Shown here piece after piece: positions 1-7,143 of a DNA stretch of 11,510 nt (position 1 is the stretch's first letter; each line of letters opens with the position of its first letter). Below the pieces are notes generated by a model. The model was not told where the DNA came from and ran no database searches. It saw nothing but the letters and a program-made list of their open reading frames with translations. Source of the DNA: Chitinophagales bacterium. GTDB taxonomy: Bacteria; Bacteroidota; Bacteroidia; Chitinophagales; Saprospiraceae. The translations under genes and the position numbers were made by a program. Location of the stretch: assembly GCA_013298445.1 (NCBI GenBank), contig JAAFHQ010000103.1, forward strand, positions 1 through 11,510, read 5' to 3'.

Positions 1-516
1 TTCTGCATAAAGCCCTTCGGTAAACAATTTGACCGCTGCTTTTGCTGCACCATAAATGGTTTGGCCAGGCACAGGCAAAAAGCCTCCCATGCTGGAAATG
101 TTGACGATATGGGCTTCGGGCCGTTGCAGGAGTAAAGGCAAAAAGGCCCTGGTCAGGTAGAGGGTACCGTAAAAATTGACATTTAAAACGCGGTTGATTT
201 CTTCATCACTTAGGTCTTTGACCCGCTTAAAGTGCTGGATGATCCCGGCATTGTTGATGAGGCCGTCCACTGTGCCAAAATGTTGGAGCACTTCCGCAGG
301 GAATTGGGCTACTTTTTCCTTGTCACTTATGTCCAATTCAAATGCTTTGAAGCGATCCTCGCCTAGGCCAGCGATTTTTTGGGTTTCGGCAAATGCGGCA
401 GGATGGATGTCTACTCCGGCTATGTTTGCCCCTTGGCGCAGCAATTGCAGGCTAAGTTCCCGGCCTATGCCACTTCCGGCACCGGTAACTACCAAGGTTT
501 TATGCGCGATTTGCAT
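1..516 (-). CDS. SDR family NAD(P)-dependent oxidoreductase, C-terminus cut by window edge
   Basis: This is a classical short-chain dehydrogenase/reductase with a Rossmann fold. The first 172 codons are inside the window and the reading frame is open to base 1. The cofactor motif TGAGSGIG lies at residues 11-18. Asp36 ends the second strand (VDIH), which in this family usually favours NAD(H) over NADP(H). NNAG is at 88-91 and the tetrad Asn at 114 (NVNF). The catalytic Ser142 (NISSMGG), Tyr155 and Lys159 (YGAAK) have the usual Ser-Tyr spacing of 13. The ATG at 514-516 is preceded in frame by a TAA a few codons upstream, so the start is firm; no strong Shine-Dalgarno is visible. The missing part should be about 80-100 residues, containing the substrate loop. 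The substrate cannot be told from the sequence. It lies 174 bp downstream of the serine hydrolase gene on the same strand and probably has its own promoter. Confidence 0.93.
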   Translation of the reverse strand, partial: MQIAHKTLVVTGAGSGIGRELSLQLLRQGANIAGVDIHPAAFAETQKIAGLGEDRFKAFELDISDKEKVAQFPAEVLQHFGTVDGLINNAGIIQHFKRVKDLSDEEINRVLNVNFYGTLYLTRAFLPLLLQRPEAHIVNISSMGGFLPVPGQTIYGAAKAAVKLFTEGLYAE

Positions 517-690
517 GGGGATGTTTTTTGATTAAACTAGATGCTGTGAGGATCAGTGTAGCCCTTAAAGCCAGACTATGCCTCTCAATTCAGCTAAGTT
601 TAGCTTTTTTCTTCGGGAGTTCCAATGATCAATATCCCCTGTTTTTTAGCAAAAAGTCAGCAATAAAGCCCTGTTAGCCTAAATCAAGCC

Positions 691-1872
691 CTACTTTTTT
701 GTCACCAAAATGATTTTTTCCATGGCATTTTTAGTCGAAACAGCATGGTCAATCTTCCCATAATTGCTATTCACGGCGTATACTACCGTGGTCCCATCTT
801 CAGGAAAATACAACATATTGGCATAATACCCGATGGCGTCGCCGCTGTGGAAATAGGCTAGGCCGCGGGGTGTTTCCATTCTGAAAATGCCCAGGCCGTA
901 TTGAATGGGATAAAACTCAGGATCTTGCTCCTTTGGCACTCTCCAGCTTAACATGGCTTGCAGCGAAGCCGTTTTAATGATTTTTCCCGCCATCAAGGCC
1001 TTAAAAAACACCGTCATGTCATAGGGATTAGAAATCAAACCACCATCGGCGGTATAATAATCCCAACCACTGTAATAGGTACTTTCAATCACCTGCAGGT
1101 TGCTGTACAAGTCGATGTAACCTCGAATGATGTTGGATGGAACGGGGTTTTTTCCGGCGAATGAGGTGTATTTTAGATTAAGTGGCTGGAATATTTTTTC
1201 TTCAAAGACCTGATACAGGGCTTTTCCTTCGATTTTTTCGATCAAAAGCCCGAGTAAGATATAATTGGTATTGGAATAACGAATGTCCACTTCGGGCTCA
1301 AAATAAGCGGGTTTGTCGTAGGCATATTGTAGTAAATCCTCGGCGTGCCATTCTTTGATCAGATTGTTGATTGACGCCGTTTGAAACTGGGCGCTTTGGA
1401 TGTAATTGTAAATCCCGCTGCTGTGTTGGAGCAACTGACGGATGGTCGCTTTTTCCGCATTTTTGATGCGTTTGATGACGTCTCCACTCAAATGCTCCGC
1501 AATTTTTTGGTCCAAATTCAACTTTCCTTCTTCCTGCAATTTGAGGATAAGGGTCGCCGTGTACATTTTAACTGTGGAGCCAACTCTGGTGATATGGCAG
1601 GGCATCAAGTCAATGTTGTTGTACAAATCCGCTTTGCCACTGCTGCCGAGCCAGAGGCCGTCCTGGTCCTGCACAGACATACTGACGCCAACCACGCCAC
1701 CTTTTTGGGTCATGTTGTCGATTTGTGCCTGGTATTTTGAGCGGCGAGGGTGGGTTTGGCTACTGTCTTCAAAATTGAAGTTGCAAGTGTAGTTGTTCGG
1801 GCTGATGACTTCTCCTTTTTGACAGGAAAACAAGGTCAGGATCAGCAAACCGAGTATGGGCAAGGTTTTCAT
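691..1872 (-). CDS. Lipoprotein serine hydrolase, class C beta-lactamase / D-Ala-D-Ala peptidase fold
   Basis: A 393-residue serine hydrolase of the beta-lactamase family (Pfam PF00144 type: class C beta-lactamases, DD-peptidases, D-aminopeptidases, esterases). A lipoprotein signal occupies residues 1-16, with lipobox LFSC and acylated Cys17, so the protein should be anchored in the envelope. The residues after the Cys (Q-K-G-E) partly resemble the QK-acidic surface-export signal described for Bacteroidota lipoproteins. The active site is intact: SxxK at 99-102 (STVK, nucleophile Ser99), YSN at 199-201, and HSG at 342-344 in place of the KTG box, as in many non-lactamase members. The LLQHSSGI stretch near 147-154 is also typical. 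The start codon overlaps the stop of the upstream gene (ATGA, 1869-1872), implying translational coupling. The natural substrate is unknown; peptidoglycan peptides, D-amino-acid peptides or esters are all possible, and antibiotic resistance should not be assumed. Confidence 0.9.
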   Translation of the reverse strand: MKTLPILGLLILTLFSCQKGEVISPNNYTCNFNFEDSSQTHPRRSKYQAQIDNMTQKGGVVGVSMSVQDQDGLWLGSSGKADLYNNIDLMPCHITRVGSTVKMYTATLILKLQEEGKLNLDQKIAEHLSGDVIKRIKNAEKATIRQLLQHSSGIYNYIQSAQFQTASINNLIKEWHAEDLLQYAYDKPAYFEPEVDIRYSNTNYILLGLLIEKIEGKALYQVFEEKIFQPLNLKYTSFAGKNPVPSNIIRGYIDLYSNLQVIESTYYSGWDYYTADGGLISNPYDMTVFFKALMAGKIIKTASLQAMLSWRVPKEQDPEFYPIQYGLGIFRMETPRGLAYFHSGDAIGYYANMLYFPEDGTTVVYAVNSNYGKIDHAVSTKNAMEKIILVTKK

Positions 1873-2474
1873 TGTTGCAGGTTCTTTTTGGTGAGGAAAA
1901 ATTGGGTGCCCACATGCAAATTGGTATGGGTCATCAAGGGAATAAAGCCCGGCGAATAGGGATACTCCAACCAGGATTGGTAGCGTAAGAAGATTTTAGG
2001 GCTGTTGGGCTGGTCTTTTTTCAAATAAAAACCTACATCAAAAGCCAGAGAGGCCAGCAAGCGGGCATTGCCCCGATCATTTTTGTTGAGGTATTGCCCA
2101 TCCTGAAAGCTAAACTCTTCCGCTGTAGCAAAAGTGTGCAAGTACCCCAACCCAAATAAAGCACTGAAAGCAGGGCCCGATTTTAACCGTTGCTCGTAGC
2201 CAAGCTCAGAGAATACGCTGATGCCGTGGTTGAGGCGATGATGGTAGAAATAGCTCAGGTTGGCGGTTTGAAAAAGACGGGCCGTAGGCTTAGATTTTAG
2301 GTTGAATTCGGTTCCGATTTGTAGCCCAGGGTGAATTGGGGTAGAAAATGCCTGGGTAAACGGGATGGCGGTGGCTTCGTTGAAAAAGGAAAGGTTGATG
2401 GGGATGAGTTTGTTTCCTTGCCCAAGGATCAGCAATGGAAGGAAACTAAAACAAATGCCAAGGAATTTGCTCAT
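1869..2474 (-). CDS. Exported beta-rich protein, possible small outer-membrane barrel; function unknown
   Basis: A protein of 201 residues that I do not recognise. I chose the ATG at 2472-2474 because it begins a convincing signal peptide (MSKFLGICFSFLPLLILG, cut near residue 18-20). The same frame is open 43 codons further upstream, but that extension is Cys/Arg-rich, does not look like a domain, and would bury the signal. The mature part has many short stretches of alternating hydrophobic and polar residues with aromatic ends, for example around GLQIGTEF, NLSYFYHH, LFGLGYLH and NLHVGTQFFL. This is the pattern of a transmembrane beta-barrel or other beta-sheet envelope protein. A Phe lies close to the C-terminus, as is usual in barrels. 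It overlaps the serine hydrolase gene by four bases, so the two are probably made together. No catalytic motif is visible. A periplasmic or lipid-exposed beta protein is an alternative to a true barrel. Confidence 0.7.
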   Translation of the reverse strand: MSKFLGICFSFLPLLILGQGNKLIPINLSFFNEATAIPFTQAFSTPIHPGLQIGTEFNLKSKPTARLFQTANLSYFYHHRLNHGISVFSELGYEQRLKSGPAFSALFGLGYLHTFATAEEFSFQDGQYLNKNDRGNARLLASLAFDVGFYLKKDQPNSPKIFLRYQSWLEYPYSPGFIPLMTHTNLHVGTQFFLTKKNLQQ

Positions 2475-2630
2475 TGTACGTGGGCTTTGGTTACTGAAAT
2501 GTGTAAGCCATTGCCCCTCAATACAAAATCGAGGAAGAGAACAAAGTTTACACAGTCGGTGATTCGAGCCTTTTTTTAAAGGATCACAGACAAGATGCAG
2601 CATTGCCCTCTTCCCCCTATGGAATGATCC

Positions 2631-2657
2631 AAAAAACTAAAATTTTGATTTTAGTTT
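2631..2657 (-). terminator. Intrinsic terminator of the yceI-like gene
   Basis: Read on the minus strand just after the YceI stop codon, there is a 10-bp perfect stem AAACTAAAAT / ATTTTAGTTT with the 4-nt loop CAAA, and the second arm runs straight into three more T residues. The stem is AT-rich and so weaker than a classical terminator, but the position (6 bases after the stop) and polarity (T run on the minus-strand side only) fit. It would separate the GH42/YceI genes from the exported-protein/hydrolase pair. Confidence 0.6.
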
Positions 2658-2663
2658 CAAGGA

Positions 2664-3248
2664 TTACTTCGGCAAAGCCTTATTAAACTCCCCGGTAATC
2701 CGCAGTTGAATTTCATCACTGACAAAAGCCGTTGTCAGGTTTTGTCCCACTGTGAACTCACTTCTTTTGATGGTTCCCGTTGCCTTGATGCCTACCTGGA
2801 TGTTTTTGGCATTTTTGTTCGGGTTTTCTACCGGGCCGTTCATGGTCACGTCCAAGGTCAAAGGTTTGGTAATGCCTTTGATGGTCAGGTTCCCGGTCAT
2901 GGTGTACAGGTTCTTTTTCTTCTTTTTGAACGAAGTACTTTTGAAGGTAATGGTCGGGAATTTTTGAGCATCAAAAATATCCGCGCTGCGCAGGTGGTTG
3001 TCGCGCATTTCCAACTCGGTGTTGAGGCTGGCCGTCTCGATGGTCATTTCAAAAACAGCATCGGATACATCATCTTTGGCAGCGGTCAAAGTGGCTTCGT
3101 ATTTTTTGAAGAAGCCATCCACCTCCGAAATACCGTGGTGCTGTACAATAAAGGCAACTCTGGAGTGGCCTTTGTCGTTGACCCATTGGCCAAAAGCTAA
3201 TGCGCTAAACAGACAAAACACGGGGATTAAAGCAAAAATCTTTTTCAT
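2664..3248 (-). CDS. YceI family periplasmic lipocalin-like protein
   Basis: A 194-residue member of the YceI family, secreted proteins with a lipocalin-like eight-stranded barrel that bind long polyisoprenoid or other amphiphilic ligands. I start at the ATG at 3246-3248 because it opens a clean signal peptide (MKKIFALIPVFCLFSALAFG, cut near Gln21). An ATG 11 codons upstream adds only a polar leader. The family pattern is clear: WxxDKGHSRVAFxVxHHGISxVxGxF just after the signal, then DAVFEMTIETASLNTELEMRDNHL, SADIFDAQKFPTITFKS, the GNLTIKGITKPLTLDV strand pair and a C-terminal DEIQLRITGEF. Length is normal. A Lys run (KKKKK) lies in the loop before the NLYTMTGNLTIKG strand. It sits 109 bp downstream of the GH42 gene on the same strand and is followed by a hairpin terminator. 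Family proteins have been tied to isoprenoid/quinone transport or stress, but nothing here shows the ligand. Confidence 0.93.
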   Translation of the reverse strand: MKKIFALIPVFCLFSALAFGQWVNDKGHSRVAFIVQHHGISEVDGFFKKYEATLTAAKDDVSDAVFEMTIETASLNTELEMRDNHLRSADIFDAQKFPTITFKSTSFKKKKKNLYTMTGNLTIKGITKPLTLDVTMNGPVENPNKNAKNIQVGIKATGTIKRSEFTVGQNLTTAFVSDEIQLRITGEFNKALPK

Positions 3249-3357
3249 GTGTGTGGTGTTTGTACCTGGCGATTTTTCCATAATTGCACAGGAGTGATGA
3301 AATAAAATTTATAAAAAGGGCTTTCATCTCAGTAATTTTTTGCGTCAAACGCATAAT

Positions 3358-5436
3358 TTAATTTTCCTCCACAATCCTTACCCCCCAAGGCTCTAAGTCT
3401 AGAGCAGCATTCATCAAAACCGCTTTGTCACCCAGCAGCTCTCTGCCAGCTTTGTGCGCATAAATGACTTTTTTGGGCGCATTGGAATAGTTGAAGTAAT
3501 AGTGGATTTTTTTACCAGCTGAGTTGACCCCAGTCTTGGTGATGAGTGGGAAATGCAACTGCTGATCGGCGCCCCAAAGCTTTGCTTTTTCCAGGGCAGC
3601 TTTAACAATCTTTTCGGTTTGTACAGGTGTAGTCATGGCTGCCACGTAGGTAGCCACACCCTGACCGTATTGATTTTGGGTCACCGCAGCGTATTTGCCC
3701 CAAACCGGATGATCGTAATAAGCCAGCACTTTAGCCGTAGTAGGCGTGACCAATTCCATCCAGGTGTGGATGCTGTTTTGGGCACCTGCGCCGAAGGGGT
3801 CACCTTTTAAACTGACCTTAGTGGGGATGGTAAATTGGCTGTAGCTGATGCCACAAGCTTCGTTGATGATTCCGGGTTGAATGCTGCTGCGCACTTTGAC
3901 ATTTTCATCTGAAAATCCAGATTTGAAGGTGTACAATACATGGCCACCGTTTTTTACAAACTGGTTGAGTTTGAGCAGCAAAGCGTCACTGGCAGCATAC
4001 AAGGCAGGGACGATGATGAATTTGTACCCGCTAAAATCTTCTACCGAAGGGTCGATAAAATCCGTACCAACGTTTTGGTTGTACAAGGCATCATAGTAGG
4101 GGCGGAGTATGTCATTGTAGTTTTCACGGGCACCCCAACCAAAACTAAAGGCGTTAAAAGCGGTCAGTGCCTCATTGCTGAACAAAATCGCCACCTCATT
4201 TTTTTTCTTGATGTTGACGAGTTTGGTGCTCAATCGCTGAAAATCTTTGCCAATGGTTTGAGCCTCTGTGTAGGTTGGGTTGGGCTCAAAATCGTGACTT
4301 AACAGGCCCTTCCAATAGGTCTCAGCAGAGTTGTGGATCGAATGCCAATGCCAGTACCCCACCATGTTGGCCCCTGACGCCAAATGGCTGAAGGCCTGCA
4401 AGCGCAATTGATTTGGGAAAGGCACCCACTGTGGAAATCCCTGAGCTTCCGTTTCAATAACAAAATAGTTTTTGCCACCTTTCATCGAGCGGGCCATGTC
4501 GCCGCCGAAGGAAATTTCAATGCCAGTTAAACTTTCCTGGGTAGGGTGGTAGATGTCGATACCCGCAATGTCCAGCGCTTTAGCCGCTGCAAAATGATCT
4601 ACATCGGGCTGAACGCCAAATGAATAGCCCCGCCATTCCAGGTCAAAATTTTGAGTGACAAATTGGTTGGGCTTGGCATATTCTTTCACAATTTTGGTCT
4701 GCCAAGCCAGGAAGTCGGTCACCAATTGCCGTTGAAATCTGGCAAATTCAGACTTTAAACTCGCATTGATGGAGCCATTCACCGAAGGAAAATCGTCCCA
4801 ATTGTTGATGCGGTTGCTCCAATAATCCAGACCATATATTTTATTGATGTTGTCTAGGGTTTTGAACTTGGTCTTCATGTACTGGACAAACTGCTTTTGC
4901 ACATTTTCACCCGAAGTTTGGTAGGATTTGGTTTCATTGTCCACCTGATATCCAATGATCGCAGGGTGGTCTTTGATGTGTTCCATCATTTTCCGGATTA
5001 CCCGCTCGGCATGGAAAAGGTAATGCTCATTGGTGATGTCCATGTTTTGCCGGGCACCGTACTGTCTGGGGCCTTGTGGTGTCACCGCCAGGACGGAGGG
5101 ATATTTTTTGACCAGCCAGGTAGGCACTGCATAGGTCGGGGTACCGATGATCACCTTGATGTTGGCTTTGTGCATGGCATCCAGTACCCGGTCAATGTGG
5201 TAGAAATTGAACACATTGTCCTGTGGCTCTACGGTGCTCCAGGTGGATTCGGCGATGCGGACGAAATTGATACCACTGGCTTTCATCATCGCGATGTCCT
5301 TATCCAGACGCTCGTAGGGCATGTATTCGTCGTAGTACGCTACCCCAAAGAGCAGCTCATTGGAGCCCTGGGCAAAAGTGAAACCAGATAAGGAAAGACC
5401 GAGCTGGAGCGTCAGTAAAGAGATGATTTTCTTCAT
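3358..5436 (-). CDS. Secreted GH42 family beta-galactosidase
   Basis: A 692-residue glycoside hydrolase family 42 enzyme, expected to release terminal beta-linked galactose (some members act on alpha-L-arabinopyranosides). A signal peptide covers about residues 1-22 (ends FTFAQ), so it should be periplasmic or secreted rather than cytoplasmic like many GH42 lactases. The TIM-barrel domain spans about 28-400. The acid/base is Glu168 in QVDNE, and the nucleophile is most likely Glu328 in FVIETEAQG, at the position of the family's MEQ motif. Other barrel signatures are GVAYYDEY (31-38), VRIAESTWSTVEP (59-71) and GYWHWHS (370-376). The middle flavodoxin-like trimerisation domain runs about 410-615 (VAILFSNE, FIIVPALY, FVKNGGHVLYTF), followed by a small beta domain to the end. 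The ATG at 5434-5436 fits the signal peptide. It is divergent from the PAP2 gene and followed by YceI. No SusC/SusD genes are visible nearby. Galactoside cleavage is well supported as a class; the real substrate is not. Confidence 0.93.
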   Translation of the reverse strand: MKKIISLLTLQLGLSLSGFTFAQGSNELLFGVAYYDEYMPYERLDKDIAMMKASGINFVRIAESTWSTVEPQDNVFNFYHIDRVLDAMHKANIKVIIGTPTYAVPTWLVKKYPSVLAVTPQGPRQYGARQNMDITNEHYLFHAERVIRKMMEHIKDHPAIIGYQVDNETKSYQTSGENVQKQFVQYMKTKFKTLDNINKIYGLDYWSNRINNWDDFPSVNGSINASLKSEFARFQRQLVTDFLAWQTKIVKEYAKPNQFVTQNFDLEWRGYSFGVQPDVDHFAAAKALDIAGIDIYHPTQESLTGIEISFGGDMARSMKGGKNYFVIETEAQGFPQWVPFPNQLRLQAFSHLASGANMVGYWHWHSIHNSAETYWKGLLSHDFEPNPTYTEAQTIGKDFQRLSTKLVNIKKKNEVAILFSNEALTAFNAFSFGWGARENYNDILRPYYDALYNQNVGTDFIDPSVEDFSGYKFIIVPALYAASDALLLKLNQFVKNGGHVLYTFKSGFSDENVKVRSSIQPGIINEACGISYSQFTIPTKVSLKGDPFGAGAQNSIHTWMELVTPTTAKVLAYYDHPVWGKYAAVTQNQYGQGVATYVAAMTTPVQTEKIVKAALEKAKLWGADQQLHFPLITKTGVNSAGKKIHYYFNYSNAPKKVIYAHKAGRELLGDKAVLMNAALDLEPWGVRIVEEN

Positions 5437-5714
5437 GTTGTTTGCGCGAAGATGAAAGGTTGCCTGATAATCATGATATCGACTGCAAGATAGCCACTGG
5501 CTTAATTTTTTTGGTGCACCCTGGGTTTATTTTCGGCGAATCCCGATTTTTTTTCATAGAATGTCCTTCGCTTCTAAAATACAAAAATGTCTAGTGGTAA
5601 GGCGGTGCACTCATTGACCAACTTGTGTTATTGGTGTACCACAATAGGTTGTTGATTGACGCACACTTGAAGGGTTTTTCCAATTGAGATAGTATTGCCC
5701 AAAATACTTAATTT
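5437..5714. promoter_or_regulatory. Divergent intergenic region between GH42 and PAP2 genes, with GGTGyAC palindromes
   Basis: This 278-bp AT-rich gap must hold promoters for both outward-facing genes. Three copies of a GGTG(C/T)AC core are present: the perfect 8-bp palindrome GGTGCACC at 5513-5520, GGTGCACT at 5604-5611, and GGTGTACC at 5633-5640. The last sits inside a larger imperfect 16-bp palindrome (5630-5645) with the pattern ATTG-nn-GTAC-nn-CAAT. They could be operator sites, but no regulator in the window is linked to them. No coding sequence is seen here. Confidence 0.35.
5667..5697 (+). promoter_or_regulatory. Candidate Bacteroidota sigma-A promoter of the PAP2 gene
   Basis: A TTG at 5667-5669 and a TAGTATTG box at 5690-5697 are separated by 20 bases. 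This matches the Bacteroidota primary-sigma pattern (TTG, 19-21 bp, TAnnTTTG) at all but one position of the downstream box. It would give a short leader of roughly 10 bases before the ATG at 5715. The call rests on the motif alone. Confidence 0.35.
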
Positions 5715-7034
5715 ATGCAACGGAAATTACCCATGTTAGCAGCCCTGTTTTTGTTGGCTGCTCAAATTTACGCTCAGGTAGAACCCACTGCGGGAGCCTG
5801 GAAAACCTGGTTTATTCCATCTGGCCAAACGTATCGCTTACCTGCTCCAAGCATCAACAAAGACGAGATTGCACAAGTGCTCGCACAGCAGCAAAAGCTG
5901 GATGCTGCGGGCCGGCAACAAATCATGCATTGGAATGCTGGTGCCCCTGGTTACCATTGGCAACATCTGATGGGCAAATTGTGGATGAACGACCCTGGCA
6001 ACAACGGTGCTCTGGCCAACATGCTGCTCAGTGTAGGCATTTACGATGCCACCATCAGCGCCTGGAATACCAAATACACCTACAACCGCCCTCGGCCTTT
6101 CGTGGCAGACAAGCGAATCAAGGCATTGATTGTCAACTCATCCAGTCCGAGTTACCCCTGTGAGCACTCGGTTGCCGCTGGGGTGGCGGTTACCATCATC
6201 AGCCATTTTTACCCAACTCTGGCCGATTCGGTTCAGCGGATGGCAAAACGGCTTATGGCTTCACGGGTGGCAGCAGGGGTGGCCTTTCCCAGTGATACCA
6301 AGGCAGGTTTTGATTTGGGAAAAAAGATTGCCGAAAAGGAAATTGAACACACCAAGGACTTTATCACCAAGCAGGTTTGGGATGGCAAAACGCCAAACGA
6401 GCCTGGCCTTTGGAAAGGAAAATACGCTGCACTTCCCCTCGCTGGTTTAAACAAAACAGTAGTTCTGGAAAGCGGCAGCCAATATCGCCCAGGCCCACCG
6501 CCCAACTTTGCGAAAGAGATGGAAGAGCTTAAACAATACAAGCCTACCTTTAGCTCGATTGCCAATGCCTTCCATTTTGCCAGCGAGTCGGTGTGGGAGG
6601 ATTTGCTGGAGAAAAAAATCTTTGAAAACAACCTCCACCTCAATCCGCCACGGGCTGCCCGGATTTATGCCATTGCCGCCATTGGCATTTACGATGGGTT
6701 CACCGCCTGTTGGGACGCCAAATACACCTATTGGGGCATTCGCCCGGATCAATACGACACTACGTTTCAGCCGGTGTTGATCCATACGCCTCCTTTCCCG
6801 GGCTATCCTTCTGGTCACGCGGCCATCGGTGGGGTCATGGGAGAGTTGTATGCATATTTTTTTCCGGCTGAAAGTGACTTGTTTCGGCAAAGGGCAAAGG
6901 ATGGGGCGGAATCCCGTTTTCAGGGAGGCATCCATTTCCGTACGGACAACGAAGTTGGATTGGAATTAGGGAAAAAGGTTGGGACAGCCATCATCAATCG
7001 GGTTAAGAATGATGGCGCTGATATCCACAACTAA
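5715..7034 (+). CDS. Secreted PAP2 / vanadium-haloperoxidase-like protein with two motif-bearing halves
   Basis: A 439-residue member of the PAP2/vanadium-dependent haloperoxidase superfamily (acid phosphatases and haloperoxidases sharing one phosphate/vanadate site). A signal peptide covers about residues 1-20 (ends AQIYA), so it acts outside the cytoplasm. The C-terminal half has a full active site: Lys336-x6-Arg343-Pro344, the YPSGH motif ending at His368, and SR-x5-H at 400-407 (Arg401, His407) with Asp411. The N-terminal half repeats the layout: Lys120-x6-Arg127-Pro128, YPCEH ending at His151, and SR at 183-184, but the last His position is Ala190. Flanking sequence also repeats (GIYDATISAWNTKYTY versus GIYDGFTACWDAKYTY; LGKK after each third motif), with a period of about 217 residues. 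One working site per chain is therefore likely. Whether it is a phosphatase or a haloperoxidase cannot be decided from motifs. It is monocistronic, ending at an inverted repeat and a terminator. Confidence 0.88.
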   Translation: MQRKLPMLAALFLLAAQIYAQVEPTAGAWKTWFIPSGQTYRLPAPSINKDEIAQVLAQQQKLDAAGRQQIMHWNAGAPGYHWQHLMGKLWMNDPGNNGALANMLLSVGIYDATISAWNTKYTYNRPRPFVADKRIKALIVNSSSPSYPCEHSVAAGVAVTIISHFYPTLADSVQRMAKRLMASRVAAGVAFPSDTKAGFDLGKKIAEKEIEHTKDFITKQVWDGKTPNEPGLWKGKYAALPLAGLNKTVVLESGSQYRPGPPPNFAKEMEELKQYKPTFSSIANAFHFASESVWEDLLEKKIFENNLHLNPPRAARIYAIAAIGIYDGFTACWDAKYTYWGIRPDQYDTTFQPVLIHTPPFPGYPSGHAAIGGVMGELYAYFFPAESDLFRQRAKDGAESRFQGGIHFRTDNEVGLELGKKVGTAIINRVKNDGADIHN

Positions 7035-7142
7035 GGTGCTTCTTCAGTGCCTCAGGTTTCTTAGGTGGTGAAAAGAAAAAAGCCTGCGAAGCAGGAATAA
7101 TTTCACCACCTAAGAAACCTGAGACACTGAAGGAACACCTTA
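7032..7142. repeat. 111-bp near-perfect inverted repeat (42-nt arms) starting at the PAP2 stop codon
   Basis: The arms at 7032-7073 and 7101-7142 are reverse complements at 39 of 42 positions, and one of the three differences would be a G-U pair in RNA. The 27-base centre holds a second small hairpin, CCTGC-GAA-GCAGG (7083-7095), after an A run. The first three bases are the TAA stop of the PAP2 gene. The right arm has a rough 9-base period: ACCTAAGAA, ACCTGAGAC, ACTGAAGGA. There is no coding capacity. It is far longer than a terminator needs and is followed by a separate terminator, so I read it as an inserted palindromic element (MITE- or REP-like dispersed repeat) or an mRNA 3'-end structure. 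Copy number elsewhere is unknown. Confidence 0.85.
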
Positions 7143-7143
7143 G

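Noticed and set aside
592..610. AGCTA-AGTT-TAGCT hairpin with a T run on the plus strand
   Set aside because: There is no plus-strand transcript to terminate, the stem has five pairs, and on the minus strand there is no T run after it.
660..690. Short direct repeat AGGGCTT(G/T)ATT on the minus strand after the serine hydrolase stop
   Set aside because: Two imperfect 11-base copies in an AT-rich gap; no hairpin, no wider repeat and no plausible function.
2555..2575. GGCTCGAATC on the minus strand, resembling a tRNA T-loop (possible tRNA fragment or att site)
   Set aside because: The flanking five bases on each side do not pair as a T stem, and no acceptor, D or anticodon arm can be built around it.
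2475..2603. Upstream 43-codon extension of the exported beta-rich protein
   Set aside because: It would place a Cys/Arg-rich stretch before a clear signal peptide; the internal ATG at 2472-2474 is the better start.
3341..3353. TGCGT/ACGCA stem-loop just after the GH42 stop, considered as terminator or operator
   Set aside because: Five pairs with a 3-base loop and no T run on the minus strand; it does not match the LacI operator at the right edge.
5533..5554. TCGG/CCGA hairpin followed by eight T residues on the plus strand
   Set aside because: The stem has only four pairs and no plus-strand gene lies upstream; it sits in a divergent promoter region, where T runs are expected.
7032..7142. 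Repeat with palindromic units considered as a CRISPR remnant
   Set aside because: It is one inverted repeat with a single loop, without regularly spaced direct repeats, spacers or cas genes.
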